Source of the DNA: Paraburkholderia solitsugae | Lineage (GTDB): Bacteria; Pseudomonadota; Gammaproteobacteria; Burkholderiales; Burkholderiaceae | NCBI RefSeq assembly: GCF_013177695.1 | Contig: NZ_WOEY01000134.1 | Coordinates: 124,001 to 188,000 of the forward strand | DNA: 64,000 bases | Reading direction: 5' to 3' | Shown here: positions 49,797 through 58,391 of the stretch, in pieces | How positions within the stretch are numbered: the stretch's first letter is position 1 | Layout of the letters: each line of letters starts with the position of its first letter | Notes under the pieces: generated by a model | Seen by the model: the letters and a program-made list of their open reading frames with translations, nothing else | The model's database searches: none | What the model was told of the DNA's origin: nothing | Made by a program: the position numbers and the translations under genes

Positions 49797-50865
49797 TACC
49801 TCACTCCTCGATCGTCGAACTATGGAGATATGCGGACGACTGCCCGTGAAGGGCGTGATTTCGGTGCACGCGGCATTTGCGTTGCTTTTTATCCAATATA
49901 GACGCTCGGGTTGGCTCGGACAAAGGCAGTTTGTATCGGTCGCGAAGACGATGGGCATTGCGAAAACGCGGCTGGGGGGCTGCTTGAGTGTCGCTATCGA
50001 CGCACAACAAAGTCTCTACCAATCGGTGACGGTACGCTCGGTCATGAGCGCACGGGGAAAACCGTGACGCGGAAACAATTGTGCGGATGTGACATTGGCT
50101 TTTTGGCTTCGCGCTTATCCAGACGATTAAGAGCGTTGAGAGGCTACGGGCGCTAGCCGTAAGATCCCCGCGGGACTGGCCCGGGCCACATGGGCCGCGC
50201 TAAAAACGCGTGTTACCACGGCTCCTGTGTGCCATTTAACGCAACGGAGCTAAGGCGATTTATCACCATTGAAACTGTGAAGAAGACCCTACCGACGGTC
50301 GGATCAATCGTTTGTGAACGAGCTTCGGGTGCTGCGCAGCCGCGAGGGAAATGAAGGCACGGATAGTCAGAGCTAACATACCGCTTCATTGGCGGACATT
50401 TACCGTCTGTGAGGGATGGATCACGTCAGCAAATGCCGCGGTATCCGGACTGAGCCGCGCGCCGAACGGGTAGCGGATGTCCGCCACCTTGGCGGTTCCG
50501 ATGCGGCGCGAAAGGCGGACAGGACGCCGGGCCCGGAGAGCACAGGGCACCGACCGGCAGCGGCCGCTCGTCAGAGGTCGCCGTCAACCAGCGCAATGAC
50601 GCACACCCACCGCACCGGCACGCCCGTGTGTCTGAGGCGCGGTCGGCGCCTGCCTGCCTATCAAATCCATTCCGCGGATACGGCCGGTCGACAGCCGCGG
50701 AGACCCGGTGTGCAACTCCGGCTTGATGGCGGCGCCCTGTGGCGGCCATGCCTCGACGGCGCGCCTGGTCGGTGTCGTGAACCGGGAGCGAGGGCGCTCC
50801 TGTTGCGCAAGGGCGCGTGGATCAGGTAGTGTGGCGGCATTCACAACCACAGCGAGGAGCAAGCA
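49797..50865. other. Long non-coding stretch within the element
   Basis: About 1.07 kb with no supported gene. Open frames at 50416-50829 (plus) and 50426-50749 (minus) are in GC-rich DNA and look like chance frames. Small inverted repeats occur (tacgg...ccgta near 50144-50160; ccgacggtcgg near 50294). A promoter-like TTGCGC (50802-50807) with TAGTGT 18 bases on lies upstream of the HU gene. The length and lack of coding make this a candidate place for oriT or another cis-acting site. Confidence 0.4.
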
Positions 50866-51144
50866 ATGAACAAGCAGGAACTGGTCGACGCAGTGGCCGC
50901 GAAGACGGGCGGCAGCAAAGTGGCAACCGGCGAGGCGATCGATGCGGTGATCGCGGCGATTACCGGCGAAGTGACGAAAGGCGGCACGGTGCAACTGGTG
51001 GGATTTGGTTCGTTTTCGACGGGCGCCCGCGCTGCGCGGGTCGGTCGCAATCCGGCGACCGGCGACGAGATCCAGATTCCGGCTGCGAAGACGGTAAAGT
51101 TCACGGCGGGCAAGGCATTCAAGGATGCCGTGAACGTCGCCTGA
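50866..51144 (+). CDS. HU-family DNA-binding protein
   Basis: A 92-residue HU/IHF protein: MNKQELVDAVAAKTGGSK, AIDAVIAAITGEVTKGGTVQ, then VGFGSFSTGARAAR and VGRNPATGDEIQIP, which form the DNA-gripping arm with its intercalating Pro, and KTVKFTAGKAFKDAV. It bends and compacts DNA. A strong cgaggagc precedes the ATG. Located at the right part of the mobile element close to a SET-domain methyltransferase gene, it could serve recombination or silencing of the element. Confidence 0.95.
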   Translation: MNKQELVDAVAAKTGGSKVATGEAIDAVIAAITGEVTKGGTVQLVGFGSFSTGARAARVGRNPATGDEIQIPAAKTVKFTAGKAFKDAVNVA

Positions 51145-51346
51145 AACCGGACGCAAGCTGCCACCCGGATTTCTGCCGATGGCGCGGCTGCCGACAGGAT
51201 AGCCGCGACAGGTGCTGGCGGCAGCAACGGCACAGAATGATCGGGCAGGGCCTGGACCTCGGCCAATCGGCCTGGTAGCATCAGTGCGAGATGCCGCGAC
51301 GTACCGCGGCCCCTGCGATTCGCTGCATGTCTCTACAGATAGCCGT

Positions 51347-51553
51347 ATGGAAAAGAAACGATCGCGGACTGGGCGCGAAACCTCGTGCCCAACGATCGGT
51401 GCGTTACTGCGCTACCGGACGCGCATCGTGCGCGTCATTGCGGAAGCCCGCGGGCAACGCGCGATGATCGAATCGCTCGACACCGCAGGCCGGACCTTCG
51501 TGAGCACGGTGAAGTGGGGCAGCCTTCGTAAGCTGGGCAATCAGCTTTTCTGA
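51347..51553 (+). CDS. Small basic protein of unknown function
   Basis: A 68-residue basic protein: IGALLRYRTRIVRVIAEARG, then MIESLDTAGRTFVSTVKWGSLRKL. It reads as a compact beta-rich fold. I do not know the family. Start ATG at 51347 has no strong Shine-Dalgarno. It lies between HU and the SET-domain gene and may form a set with them. Confidence 0.6.
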   Translation: MEKKRSRTGRETSCPTIGALLRYRTRIVRVIAEARGQRAMIESLDTAGRTFVSTVKWGSLRKLGNQLF

Positions 51554-51738
51554 AGCTGGATATCTTCGCGGGCCGATTGGTCGTCCATTCCGGGAAGCCA
51601 GCGGATCACATATCGAGCCACTTCAGCTTCGATATGGCCATCGGTGCCCGAATGCCGCAAGTGCGCGCTCATCTCATCGCACTGGATGCAGAAATTTGCT
51701 GCTCGTATACTGGCGCTGACATCGGGAAAGGAAAGGGT

Positions 51739-52179
51739 ATGCGGCGCGTGATTGTCCGGCGGTCTCCAGTTCACGGCAAAGGCGTGTTCGCCATGCGTGC
51801 CCTCGCGGCGGGCGAGCGTGTGCTTGAGTACAAGGGTGAAGTCACCTCGTGGCGAAATGCGGTGCGCCGTCACCGGCGTGAAGGCGTCGAAGGACATACG
51901 TTCCTTTTCGGGCTGTCGGATGGGCGGGTGATCGACGGCAGCCGTGGCGGCAATAGTGCGCGCTGGCTCAATCACGCCTGTGAGCCGAACTGCGAGACTA
52001 TCGAGGATGAGGGACGGATTTTCATCCATACGCTCCGGTCGATCGGAGCCGGGGAAGAGCTTTTCATTGAATATCTTCTCGCCACTGACGGTCCGCAGGA
52101 TGAAGACGTCCGGGCGCAGTACGCCTGCCGGTGCGCCACCGCGGACTGTCGGCACTCGATGCTCGCGGACGCTGCGTGA
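51739..52179 (+). CDS. SET-domain protein-lysine methyltransferase
   Basis: A 146-residue SET-domain protein. Motifs: SPVHGKGVFAMRALAAGERV at the start, SARWLNHACEPNCET (residues 73-87, with NHxCxPN for AdoMet), GAGEELFIEY (103-112, with the catalytic Tyr), and a post-SET zinc motif C130-x-C132-x4-C137. These are the hallmarks of lysine methyltransferases acting on proteins. ATG 51739 is preferred because aaaggaaaggg lies just upstream and the SET fold begins there. It is near HU on the element; HU is lysine-rich and a plausible substrate, but that is an inference. Confidence 0.88.
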   Translation: MRRVIVRRSPVHGKGVFAMRALAAGERVLEYKGEVTSWRNAVRRHRREGVEGHTFLFGLSDGRVIDGSRGGNSARWLNHACEPNCETIEDEGRIFIHTLRSIGAGEELFIEYLLATDGPQDEDVRAQYACRCATADCRHSMLADAA

Positions 52180-52199
52180 ACAGTGTGGGGGAGGAGGTA

Positions 52200-52742
52200 G
52201 TGGTTCGCTATCCCGAATGTCACCGTCGTTGATTCGATCGAAATCGGCAATCTTCAACGGGCTCCCCTTCAGCGCGGCCGTATCGTAGTAGCTGACCACG
52301 TTGGGGTTTTGCTTGCCGAAACCCGCCATCGGCAACGGGTTGCGCGGCGAGAAGAAGCCCGGCTGACCCTTTGCCAACGCGCGCCTGGCTGCCCACATGC
52401 TGGCCCACCTGAGCGACAGGTCATGCATCGCGAACCCGGGCGACGCCCAGCCGCACAGTCCACCGACCCAGTCGAGCGGATGGCAGATCGAATTCCAGAA
52501 CCGCATAACGCTTCCACGCGGCTCTCCGGCGCATTGCCCGCAATGATGGCGGTGTTCAGTGCGCCGATCGAGACGCCGGCGAGCCAGTGCGGTTGCACGC
52601 GGGCCTCGGCGAGGCCCACGTAGACGCCAGCCTAGTAAGACCCGAGCGCGCCGCCGCCCTGAAGCACGAGAGCGATCTCGTCGTAGCGCGGCAGCACGAA
52701 CGCGTCCGGCTGCCGGTTGGCTTTACTTGTGCTGCTGCGCAT
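52200..52742 (-). pseudogene. Patatin-like (DUF3734-type) gene, truncated with stop and frameshift
   Basis: The minus strand encodes the N-terminal third of a patatin-like protein associated with PHB/3-hydroxybutyrate genes. It starts MRSSTSKANRQPDAFVLP, then DEIALVLQGGGALGSY, the oxyanion glycine motif. A TAG stop replaces the expected Gln before AGVYVGLAEARVQP. The serine elbow WLAGVSIGALNTAIIAG follows. A frameshift near 52515 moves the reading to FWNSICHPLDWVGG. The family sequence then continues to SYYDTAALKGSPLKIADFDR and ends abruptly at about 52200. The rest of the gene is gone, replaced by mobile-element DNA. Confidence 0.85.
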
Positions 52743-52752
52743 ACGCGGCCCC

Positions 52753-53535
52753 TCATTGCATCGCCCAACCGTGGCTGACGATCACCGACTGCCCGGTGAG
52801 CGCATTCGACTCGAATCCTGCAAGGAACGCAACCGTATTGGCGACGTCCTCGACCGTGGTGAATTCACCGTCGACGGTTTCCCGGAGCATCACGTTCTTC
52901 ACGACATCGGCTTCGGAGATACCGAGCGCCTTGGCCTGCTCGGGAATCTGCTTGTCGACGAGCGGGGTACGCACAAAGCCAGGACACACCACATTCGCCC
53001 GAACGCCGCGCGAGCCCCCTTCCTTCGCAACCACCCGTGCCAGGCCTAGCAAACCATGCTTGGCGGTCACATAGGCGGACTTCAGCTTCGATGCCTCGTG
53101 CGAATGCACCGAGCCCATATAGACGATCGCGCCGCCCTTGCCGCCCGCGTACATGTGTTTGATCGCCGCCTTCGTCGCGAGGAAAGCGCCGTCCAGGTGG
53201 ATCGCCAGCATCTTCTTCCAGTCGGCAAACGCATACTCCTCGATGGGCGCGACGATCTGGATACCCGCGTTTGACACGAGCACATCAAGGCCGCCCAACT
53301 CCTTCACCGCGCGTTCGATGCCGCTATTGACCGCTTCTTCGCTGGTGACATCCATTGCAACGGCCAGCGCCTTTCCGCCCGCGGCGACAATACTGTTGGC
53401 CACTTTCTGCGCATTCTCGAGATTCAGGTCGGCAATCACTACTGCGGCCCCGAGGCTAGCGAGTTTGCGTGCACACTGCTCACCAATACCGCTTGCTGCA
53501 CCCGTCACAAGCGCGACTTTATTGTTCAACGACAT
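52753..53535 (-). CDS. bdhA: 3-hydroxybutyrate dehydrogenase (SDR)
   Basis: A 260-residue SDR matching D-3-hydroxybutyrate dehydrogenase, which oxidises 3-hydroxybutyrate to acetoacetate with NAD. It has TGAASGIG, ADLNLENAQ (Asp favouring NAD), NAGIQIVAPIEE, YMGSVHSHEASKLKSAYVTAKHG (shown in part: Ser and the Tyr-x3-Lys pair) and CPGFVRTPLVDKQIPEQA, the substrate-loop typical of the enzyme. It lies 28 bases after the acetoacetate decarboxylase gene and before the patatin remnant, as in PHB-degradation operons. Confidence 0.9.
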   Translation of the reverse strand: MSLNNKVALVTGAASGIGEQCARKLASLGAAVVIADLNLENAQKVANSIVAAGGKALAVAMDVTSEEAVNSGIERAVKELGGLDVLVSNAGIQIVAPIEEYAFADWKKMLAIHLDGAFLATKAAIKHMYAGGKGGAIVYMGSVHSHEASKLKSAYVTAKHGLLGLARVVAKEGGSRGVRANVVCPGFVRTPLVDKQIPEQAKALGISEADVVKNVMLRETVDGEFTTVEDVANTVAFLAGFESNALTGQSVIVSHGWAMQ

Positions 53536-53563
53536 GTTGCGTTCCTTATCGGTTCACAGACCG

Positions 53564-54343
53564 TTATTGATTGACTGCGAGCTTCATGCTCTCGGTTGTG
53601 GCGAGATAATCGAGCGCAACCTCGCCGATATCCAATGTTAGATTAGCGATCACATGTCGTGCGCCGACCACCCGCTTCACCGGCAGATCGGCGACGGGCG
53701 CCAAGGCATGCGGATGCAGTTCGAGCGCGGCGGGACCCGACCACGCGCCCAGCACGTTCACGTCGTGCAGATAGAAGCGCACGAGCTCGCACACGCGCGG
53801 CGAACCGTCAACGTGCGGGATCACCTTCAGTAGATAATTCGGTGTGTCCGCAAACTTCTTGCGTTCAACCTCGATGTCGAGCGGCACATGCTTGAAGCCC
53901 ATCGTGCCGGTTGCGATACGTTGTGTGCCGTAGTCGAGTGTGCCGAGCAGCGTGTCGTTGCCGTCTACGCTCAAGGTCGGCTTAGCCAGCTTCTTCGGAA
54001 AGCCCCAGATCTCCCGGCCGCCGGCGATAGCACCTTCGTCGTCGAGGTACATCGAATGCGTGTAGTTGCCGAGGCGCCCTTGCTGATCGCGCACCGAGAT
54101 AACCTGACCGCTTTCGGTGTAGTCGCCGAAACCGGATGAGTCCGGCATGCGAATGAATTCGTAATGCACGACGTCGTTTTCCGGATGCAGCGGCTCGGGC
54201 ACGATGGCGCGCAGCGCATCGAAATCGGTCTCGTACGAAATGATGAGGTATTCCCGATTGATGAAGCGGTACGGCGGCCGGGGATAGGCGGGATTGTGAA
54301 CAGGCATCGCAAAGGCGTCTTTGCGGATCGAAGTGAAATTCAT
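53564..54343 (-). CDS. adc: Acetoacetate decarboxylase
   Basis: A 259-residue acetoacetate decarboxylase that converts acetoacetate to acetone and CO2 through a Schiff base. The active-site segment REIWGFPKKLAKP holds the Schiff-base Lys (117 or 118). Also typical are YEFIRMPDSSGFGDYTESGQ near residue 61 and LGNYTHSMYLDDEGAIAGG. It is the first gene of the minus-strand operon with bdhA. Together they would handle 3-hydroxybutyrate from PHB. ATG follows agga. Confidence 0.93.
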   Translation of the reverse strand: MNFTSIRKDAFAMPVHNPAYPRPPYRFINREYLIISYETDFDALRAIVPEPLHPENDVVHYEFIRMPDSSGFGDYTESGQVISVRDQQGRLGNYTHSMYLDDEGAIAGGREIWGFPKKLAKPTLSVDGNDTLLGTLDYGTQRIATGTMGFKHVPLDIEVERKKFADTPNYLLKVIPHVDGSPRVCELVRFYLHDVNVLGAWSGPAALELHPHALAPVADLPVKRVVGARHVIANLTLDIGEVALDYLATTESMKLAVNQ

Positions 54344-55019
54344 AACAGTCCTCTACGAAAGGTGGTCCATGCAGACTAGGTATGTGAAATGGTAGAGGCA
54401 ATGCCGATACAGTAGGAGCCACCGTTTGTTAAAAGACCGTTAGCCAGACTGAAACTCTGTGGCTGGAACCTCGGTCAAGGTCACGGTGTCGTACGCGCTA
54501 CCGGCACCATGTTCACAATATTTGCTAGCAAAAGAAACGCAGCGGGCCATGCCCAGTAAGGGCGTCGGGCCAGATTGCCGTCACTCCCGCTGTTGAGCGA
54601 CGCAACAGGTATGCAGGGGCGAGCAGAAGTATCATCCGTCGTCCAGCGCACCGACGCGACAGATGTCGCATGTACCGCCACACCGCGCGCCGGGTTTCAG
54701 CTCTGCGCCCGGTTGTGCGGCGAGCGCGACGCAGGTTCGGGCGTCATCAGCGTCGCCGATAACCTCTGAAAGTTTGATGCTATATTTGTTGGTGTCTGGT
54801 AGATGCGTGTTAGTACTTTTTTGTCACTAGCCGATCTCGCTGTTCGCAGCGTCATAGGCAGCGACCGTGCTGCGGTTAGAGGTGCGGAGCAACCAGACAC
54901 GCGGCCGGCGATCAAAGCGTTTTGCCGGGAGCAGGAAGTGTCTTACGGTCAGGCAAACGCCGTCATGTCGACGTGCTTCGCGTCGACATCACCAAATCAA
55001 GAAGGGAATGGTCAAAAGA
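54344..55019. other. Divergent intergenic region
   Basis: About 675 bases between adc (minus) and the AAA/TPR regulator gene (plus). Short frames exist (for example minus 54481-54681 with one hydrophobic helix) but none is convincing. The two divergent promoters presumably lie here; I found no clear box pair. Confidence 0.45.
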
Positions 55020-58000
55020 ATGCCGCTTACCGATGGTGGGCCAACCAGAGGTCACGGGTCAAATTTTCTTTCGCCGGAAGAGGTGCTAGGTGTTTTGTCC
55101 CGCACCCTGGCCAGCCCAGAGTTTCTGTCGTCTCCACGGATGGGCGCGTTTCTGAAATTCCTGGTCGAGGAATGGCTTGCCGGCCGTGACAGGTCGCTGA
55201 AGGAACTGAACATCGCGATGTCGGTCTTCCGCAAGGATTCGTCATTCGATCCGGGCAGCAATGCCATCGTTCGCGTGGAGGCTGGACGACTACGCCGCCT
55301 GCTAGCCGACTATTCCCGTGGCTCTGGGATGAATGACCAGCATTTCCTTGAGATACCGAAGGGCAGCTATGTGCCATTCCTTCGCCGGGCACCAACATCG
55401 GAACGGCTGCCTCCAAGCTTGGACCATACGCCCCAACTTCCCGGCCGACATCACGTCACGGTGATCGCTTGCAGAAATCCTGGAAGTTTCTCCAATCAAT
55501 CAATTGATTCCGGTCGAATACACGATGACTTTCTTGTTTTTCGAAGCTTATTTGGAAGGATCACCGAAAAATATGGTGGAAGAGTTGCGGAGGAGGCTGG
55601 CGACCGATTCGTCAGCTATTTCGGCTGGCCGAGATCCATGGAGAATGCCGCATATCTTGCCGTCGCTGCAGCACGAGAGTTGGTTCTCGGGGAAATTGAC
55701 TCGTCTGGAGATGAATCCGTCGCCGGGCCTGGGCAGACTCTGGAGCATGTCGCGATAAAGGTCGGGGTGGCAACCGGCTGGGCGATCAGCGGTACGCGAA
55801 ACTCCGATTCTGGGACACCCGTTCCGGCATTGTTGGGAGACGTATTGGCTGACGCCACGGCGATTTCTTACTGTGCCTCGGCCGGGAGCGTATTCCTGTC
55901 CGAAGCTACCTATCGGGTCTTGCGCCATTATTGTCGCGCCGAATTGCCTTGCTGCCGCCTTGCATCCGGCGAGACCGTCTGGCGACTTGAGGAATTGGGG
56001 ATCCCCTCCGAGTCCACCGAGGGCGCGCCGCTAGTCGGGCGCCGCCACGAACTCGACCTTCTGTTCGGACGTTGGTCTCTGGCCGAGGGCAAAGAGGGGC
56101 AGGTCGTCGTCATCAGCGGCGAACCAGGGATCGGCAAGTCGCGCCTGATCAACGATCTGTGGGCGTCCATCCGGCAAAATGGGGGGCGGCGCATGCTTCT
56201 CAGGGCCTTGCCGCTCTATTCGAGGAGCGCCTTGTCGCCTGTGCGGGACGCAATATCCGAATTGGCCGGGATCATGCGTACGGATGGCGGCGAACAAATC
56301 AACGCCAAACTCCTCGCGCTGGCGATAACACCGGCCGAGTCCGAGCCCTCGGGTGTGGCGATGCTCGGCTCGCTGTTCGGCCTGGCGTTGCCGGACGCGC
56401 TGGAAGCCATGCCGGCGAGTCGTCGCAAGGAAGCGACTTTTGCAATGCTTGTTAGGGTGATTTTCGCCGCAGCGCGCAAGGCCCCCCTGCTGCTAGTCGT
56501 CGAGGATGTTCATTGGCTCGACCCCTCCACGACCGAACTGATTCATTTGATCGCCCGCGGCCTCCAGGGCCAGCCAATCATGTTGGCAGTGACCTCGCGA
56601 CCGGGCAACGATCAGTGGCGTCGTTTGCCGCGCGCCACGGTCCTGGAACTTGCGCCACTAGGAACGGCTGACGTCGAACAGATGATAGACGAAGTCGCCG
56701 GCGCCATAAGACTGTCGGCGGAACAACGCAAACTCGTAGTCGAAAAGACCGAAGGCATTCCCCTATTTGTCGAAGAATTTGCAAAAACCCTTTGCGACAT
56801 GCCTGAGTTTCGCGGACGACTTCCTGAACGATTGATTGATCTTCTGATGGCAAGACTGGATCGGCTGGGCGACAAGAAATTCATCGCGCAAGTTGCGGCG
56901 GCGATCGGTCGGGAATTCCGCAGTGATCTTTTGGCCGCTGTAGCGGAAGTGCCGGAAGCCGCCCTCGGCGAGGCCATGCAGACTTTAGTCGAGGAGGGCG
57001 TGATTCTTCCCGGTGGGGAGAGTGGGACAGGCATAGGGTGCTTCCGCCATATCCTGTTTCGCGACGCAGCCTATGAATCGATGTTACTCGAGCGACGCCG
57101 CGAGATTCACCAGCGGATCGCCCGACTGTTGGCAGGACAAACCGGCTTTGATCTGCGCGCCGAAATCATCGCAGACCATCTCGTCAAGGCGGGTCTGGCA
57201 GAAGAATCGGCGCCCCGGTGGTTGGAGGCAGGAAAGCGGGCCGCGAGAGATTTCGCCAACGAGGAGGCGATCAGCCATTTTCGCGCCGGTCTCGCGGCGC
57301 TCAACGGACCTGCGCTTACCGCCGCAAACAAGAGGCACAGGCTCGAGTTGCTCACGGAACTGGGCGTCGTTGTTCGGGTTACCAAGGGTTACGGAGCGCT
57401 TGAGTTATTGCCTATTTACGAAGAGGCCAAAACGCTCTGCGCAGAGATTCGTATTCCCGACCAGGAAGCCGCAACCTTTGCCGGGCTTTGGGCCTATTTC
57501 TGCGCGCGCGGAGACTGGGCGGAATCGGCTGCGATTGCCTCCGAGGTTGCCCACCGAGCCAAGGAAGCGCGCCATCGCGGCCTGCTTCTGGAAGCCCGCA
57601 GGCTGTTCGGTACGAGCGCCCTGTTTCAAGGGCGACTGTCAGAGGCAATGCGCTGGTACGACAAAGTTCTGCGTCGCTATGACTTGGCGCGTTACAGGCC
57701 TTCCTACGGCTATGACGCTGGAGCCACCGCCGCCGTCTATAGTGCATGGGCGTTATTTCTGCAAGGCGACGACGAAGCGGCCCTGACGCGAGCGGATTTG
57801 GCCTGGTCGATCGCTCTGTCGCAAAAGCACGCGCCAACCCAGGCCATCGTTCTGGGTTGGCGTTCGGTGCTGGACATTCTCCGTAGCGCAACCAAAGATG
57901 GGCACGAACATGGCGAACTATTGAGAGAACTCAGCGAAAAACATGGTTTCAACCATTGGAGTCCAATGGCCGAACTCGTCCTGGCTTGGAGTGAGACCAT

Positions 58001-58391
58001 GGCCGGCTTGCGGCCTCTTGATTATGAGGCCATGAGCCGAAATGTCGCCGATTTTTGCCGTGGTTGGGGTGGCTTCCTCTCTCCCTTCCTCTGGATGACG
58101 GTTGCCCAATGCTGCGCGCTGGGCAACCGCAACGATCTGGCGCTGGGCGCTCTTATCCAGGCCGAAGACTTTGTCCAATCCCATAGCGAACATATCTGGG
58201 ATGCCGAAATCCTTCGAAGGCGTGGCGAGTTGACATTGAAAGGGGAGGGTTCCGACGGGAAGGCCCTCGCAGCCGGCTATTTCAACCACGCTGTCGCCCT
58301 CGCAGCATCGCAGGGCTCCGCCATATTCGAGCAGCGCGCGCAAAAGAGCCTGGCTGCCCTGACGAAAGATCGCGCTATTCGGCCGTCTTAA
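55020..58391 (+). CDS. Large AAA/TPR signalling protein with degenerate cyclase domain
   Basis: An 1123-residue multidomain protein. The N-terminal helical domain (about 15-100) reads SRTLASPEFLSSPRMGAFLK, VEEWLAGRDRSLKELNIAMS, FRKDSSFDPGSNAIVRVEAG and resembles a winged-helix-like module. A class III cyclase-like domain (about 130-320) has VATGWAISG and GSVFLSEATYRVL, but both metal-binding Asp positions and the Asn/Arg transition-state pair are missing. A P-loop ATPase (about 340-620) has Walker A SGEPGIGKSR (near 367) and Walker B LLVVEDVHWLD (near 490). TPR-like helices fill about 700-1100. It resembles adenylate-cyclase-family-3/MalT-like regulators. Start ATG at 55020 has gaaggg upstream; 55008 is possible. 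Confidence 0.85.
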   Translation: MPLTDGGPTRGHGSNFLSPEEVLGVLSRTLASPEFLSSPRMGAFLKFLVEEWLAGRDRSLKELNIAMSVFRKDSSFDPGSNAIVRVEAGRLRRLLADYSRGSGMNDQHFLEIPKGSYVPFLRRAPTSERLPPSLDHTPQLPGRHHVTVIACRNPGSFSNQSIDSGRIHDDFLVFRSLFGRITEKYGGRVAEEAGDRFVSYFGWPRSMENAAYLAVAAARELVLGEIDSSGDESVAGPGQTLEHVAIKVGVATGWAISGTRNSDSGTPVPALLGDVLADATAISYCASAGSVFLSEATYRVLRHYCRAELPCCRLASGETVWRLEELGIPSESTEGAPLVGRRHELDLLFGRWSLAEGKEGQVVVISGEPGIGKSRLINDLWASIRQNGGRRMLLRALPLYSRSALSPVRDAISELAGIMRTDGGEQINAKLLALAITPAESEPSGVAMLGSLFGLALPDALEAMPASRRKEATFAMLVRVIFAAARKAPLLLVVEDVHWLDPSTTELIHLIARGLQGQPIMLAVTSRPGNDQWRRLPRATVLELAPLGTADVEQMIDEVAGAIRLSAEQRKLVVEKTEGIPLFVEEFAKTLCDMPEFRGRLPERLIDLLMARLDRLGDKKFIAQVAAAIGREFRSDLLAAVAEVPEAALGEAMQTLVEEGVILPGGESGTGIGCFRHILFRDAAYESMLLERRREIHQRIARLLAGQTGFDLRAEIIADHLVKAGLAEESAPRWLEAGKRAARDFANEEAISHFRAGLAALNGPALTAANKRHRLELLTELGVVVRVTKGYGALELLPIYEEAKTLCAEIRIPDQEAATFAGLWAYFCARGDWAESAAIASEVAHRAKEARHRGLLLEARRLFGTSALFQGRLSEAMRWYDKVLRRYDLARYRPSYGYDAGATAAVYSAWALFLQGDDEAALTRADLAWSIALSQKHAPTQAIVLGWRSVLDILRSATKDGHEHGELLRELSEKHGFNHWSPMAELVLAWSETMAGLRPLDYEAMSRNVADFCRGWGGFLSPFLWMTVAQCCALGNRNDLALGALIQAEDFVQSHSEHIWDAEILRRRGELTLKGEGSDGKALAAGYFNHAVALAASQGSAIFEQRAQKSLAALTKDRAIRPS

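Larger units (their letters stand above)
29331..52190 (+). mobile_element. Integrative conjugative element (or conjugative plasmid-derived island) with complete P-type T4SS
   Basis: Approximate extent only. Contents in order: coiled-coil protein, AlpA, small protein, ParA, Cys-rich secreted protein, virB1 B2 B3 B4 B6 B5 B7 B8 B9 B10 B11, virD4 in two ORFs, primase, LPD7/TraI-like protein, MobC-like protein, relaxase, membrane protein, HU, small protein, SET methyltransferase. The left limit is set by the first gene of plasmid character and the right limit by the abrupt truncation of a patatin gene near 52200. No integrase, terminal repeat or replication gene is visible, so how it integrates or replicates is unknown. 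Confidence 0.65.

Noticed and set aside
50416..50829. 137-codon plus-strand frame before HU
   Set aside because: Arg/Pro-rich translation typical of a chance frame in GC-rich DNA; a minus-strand frame of similar length overlaps it.
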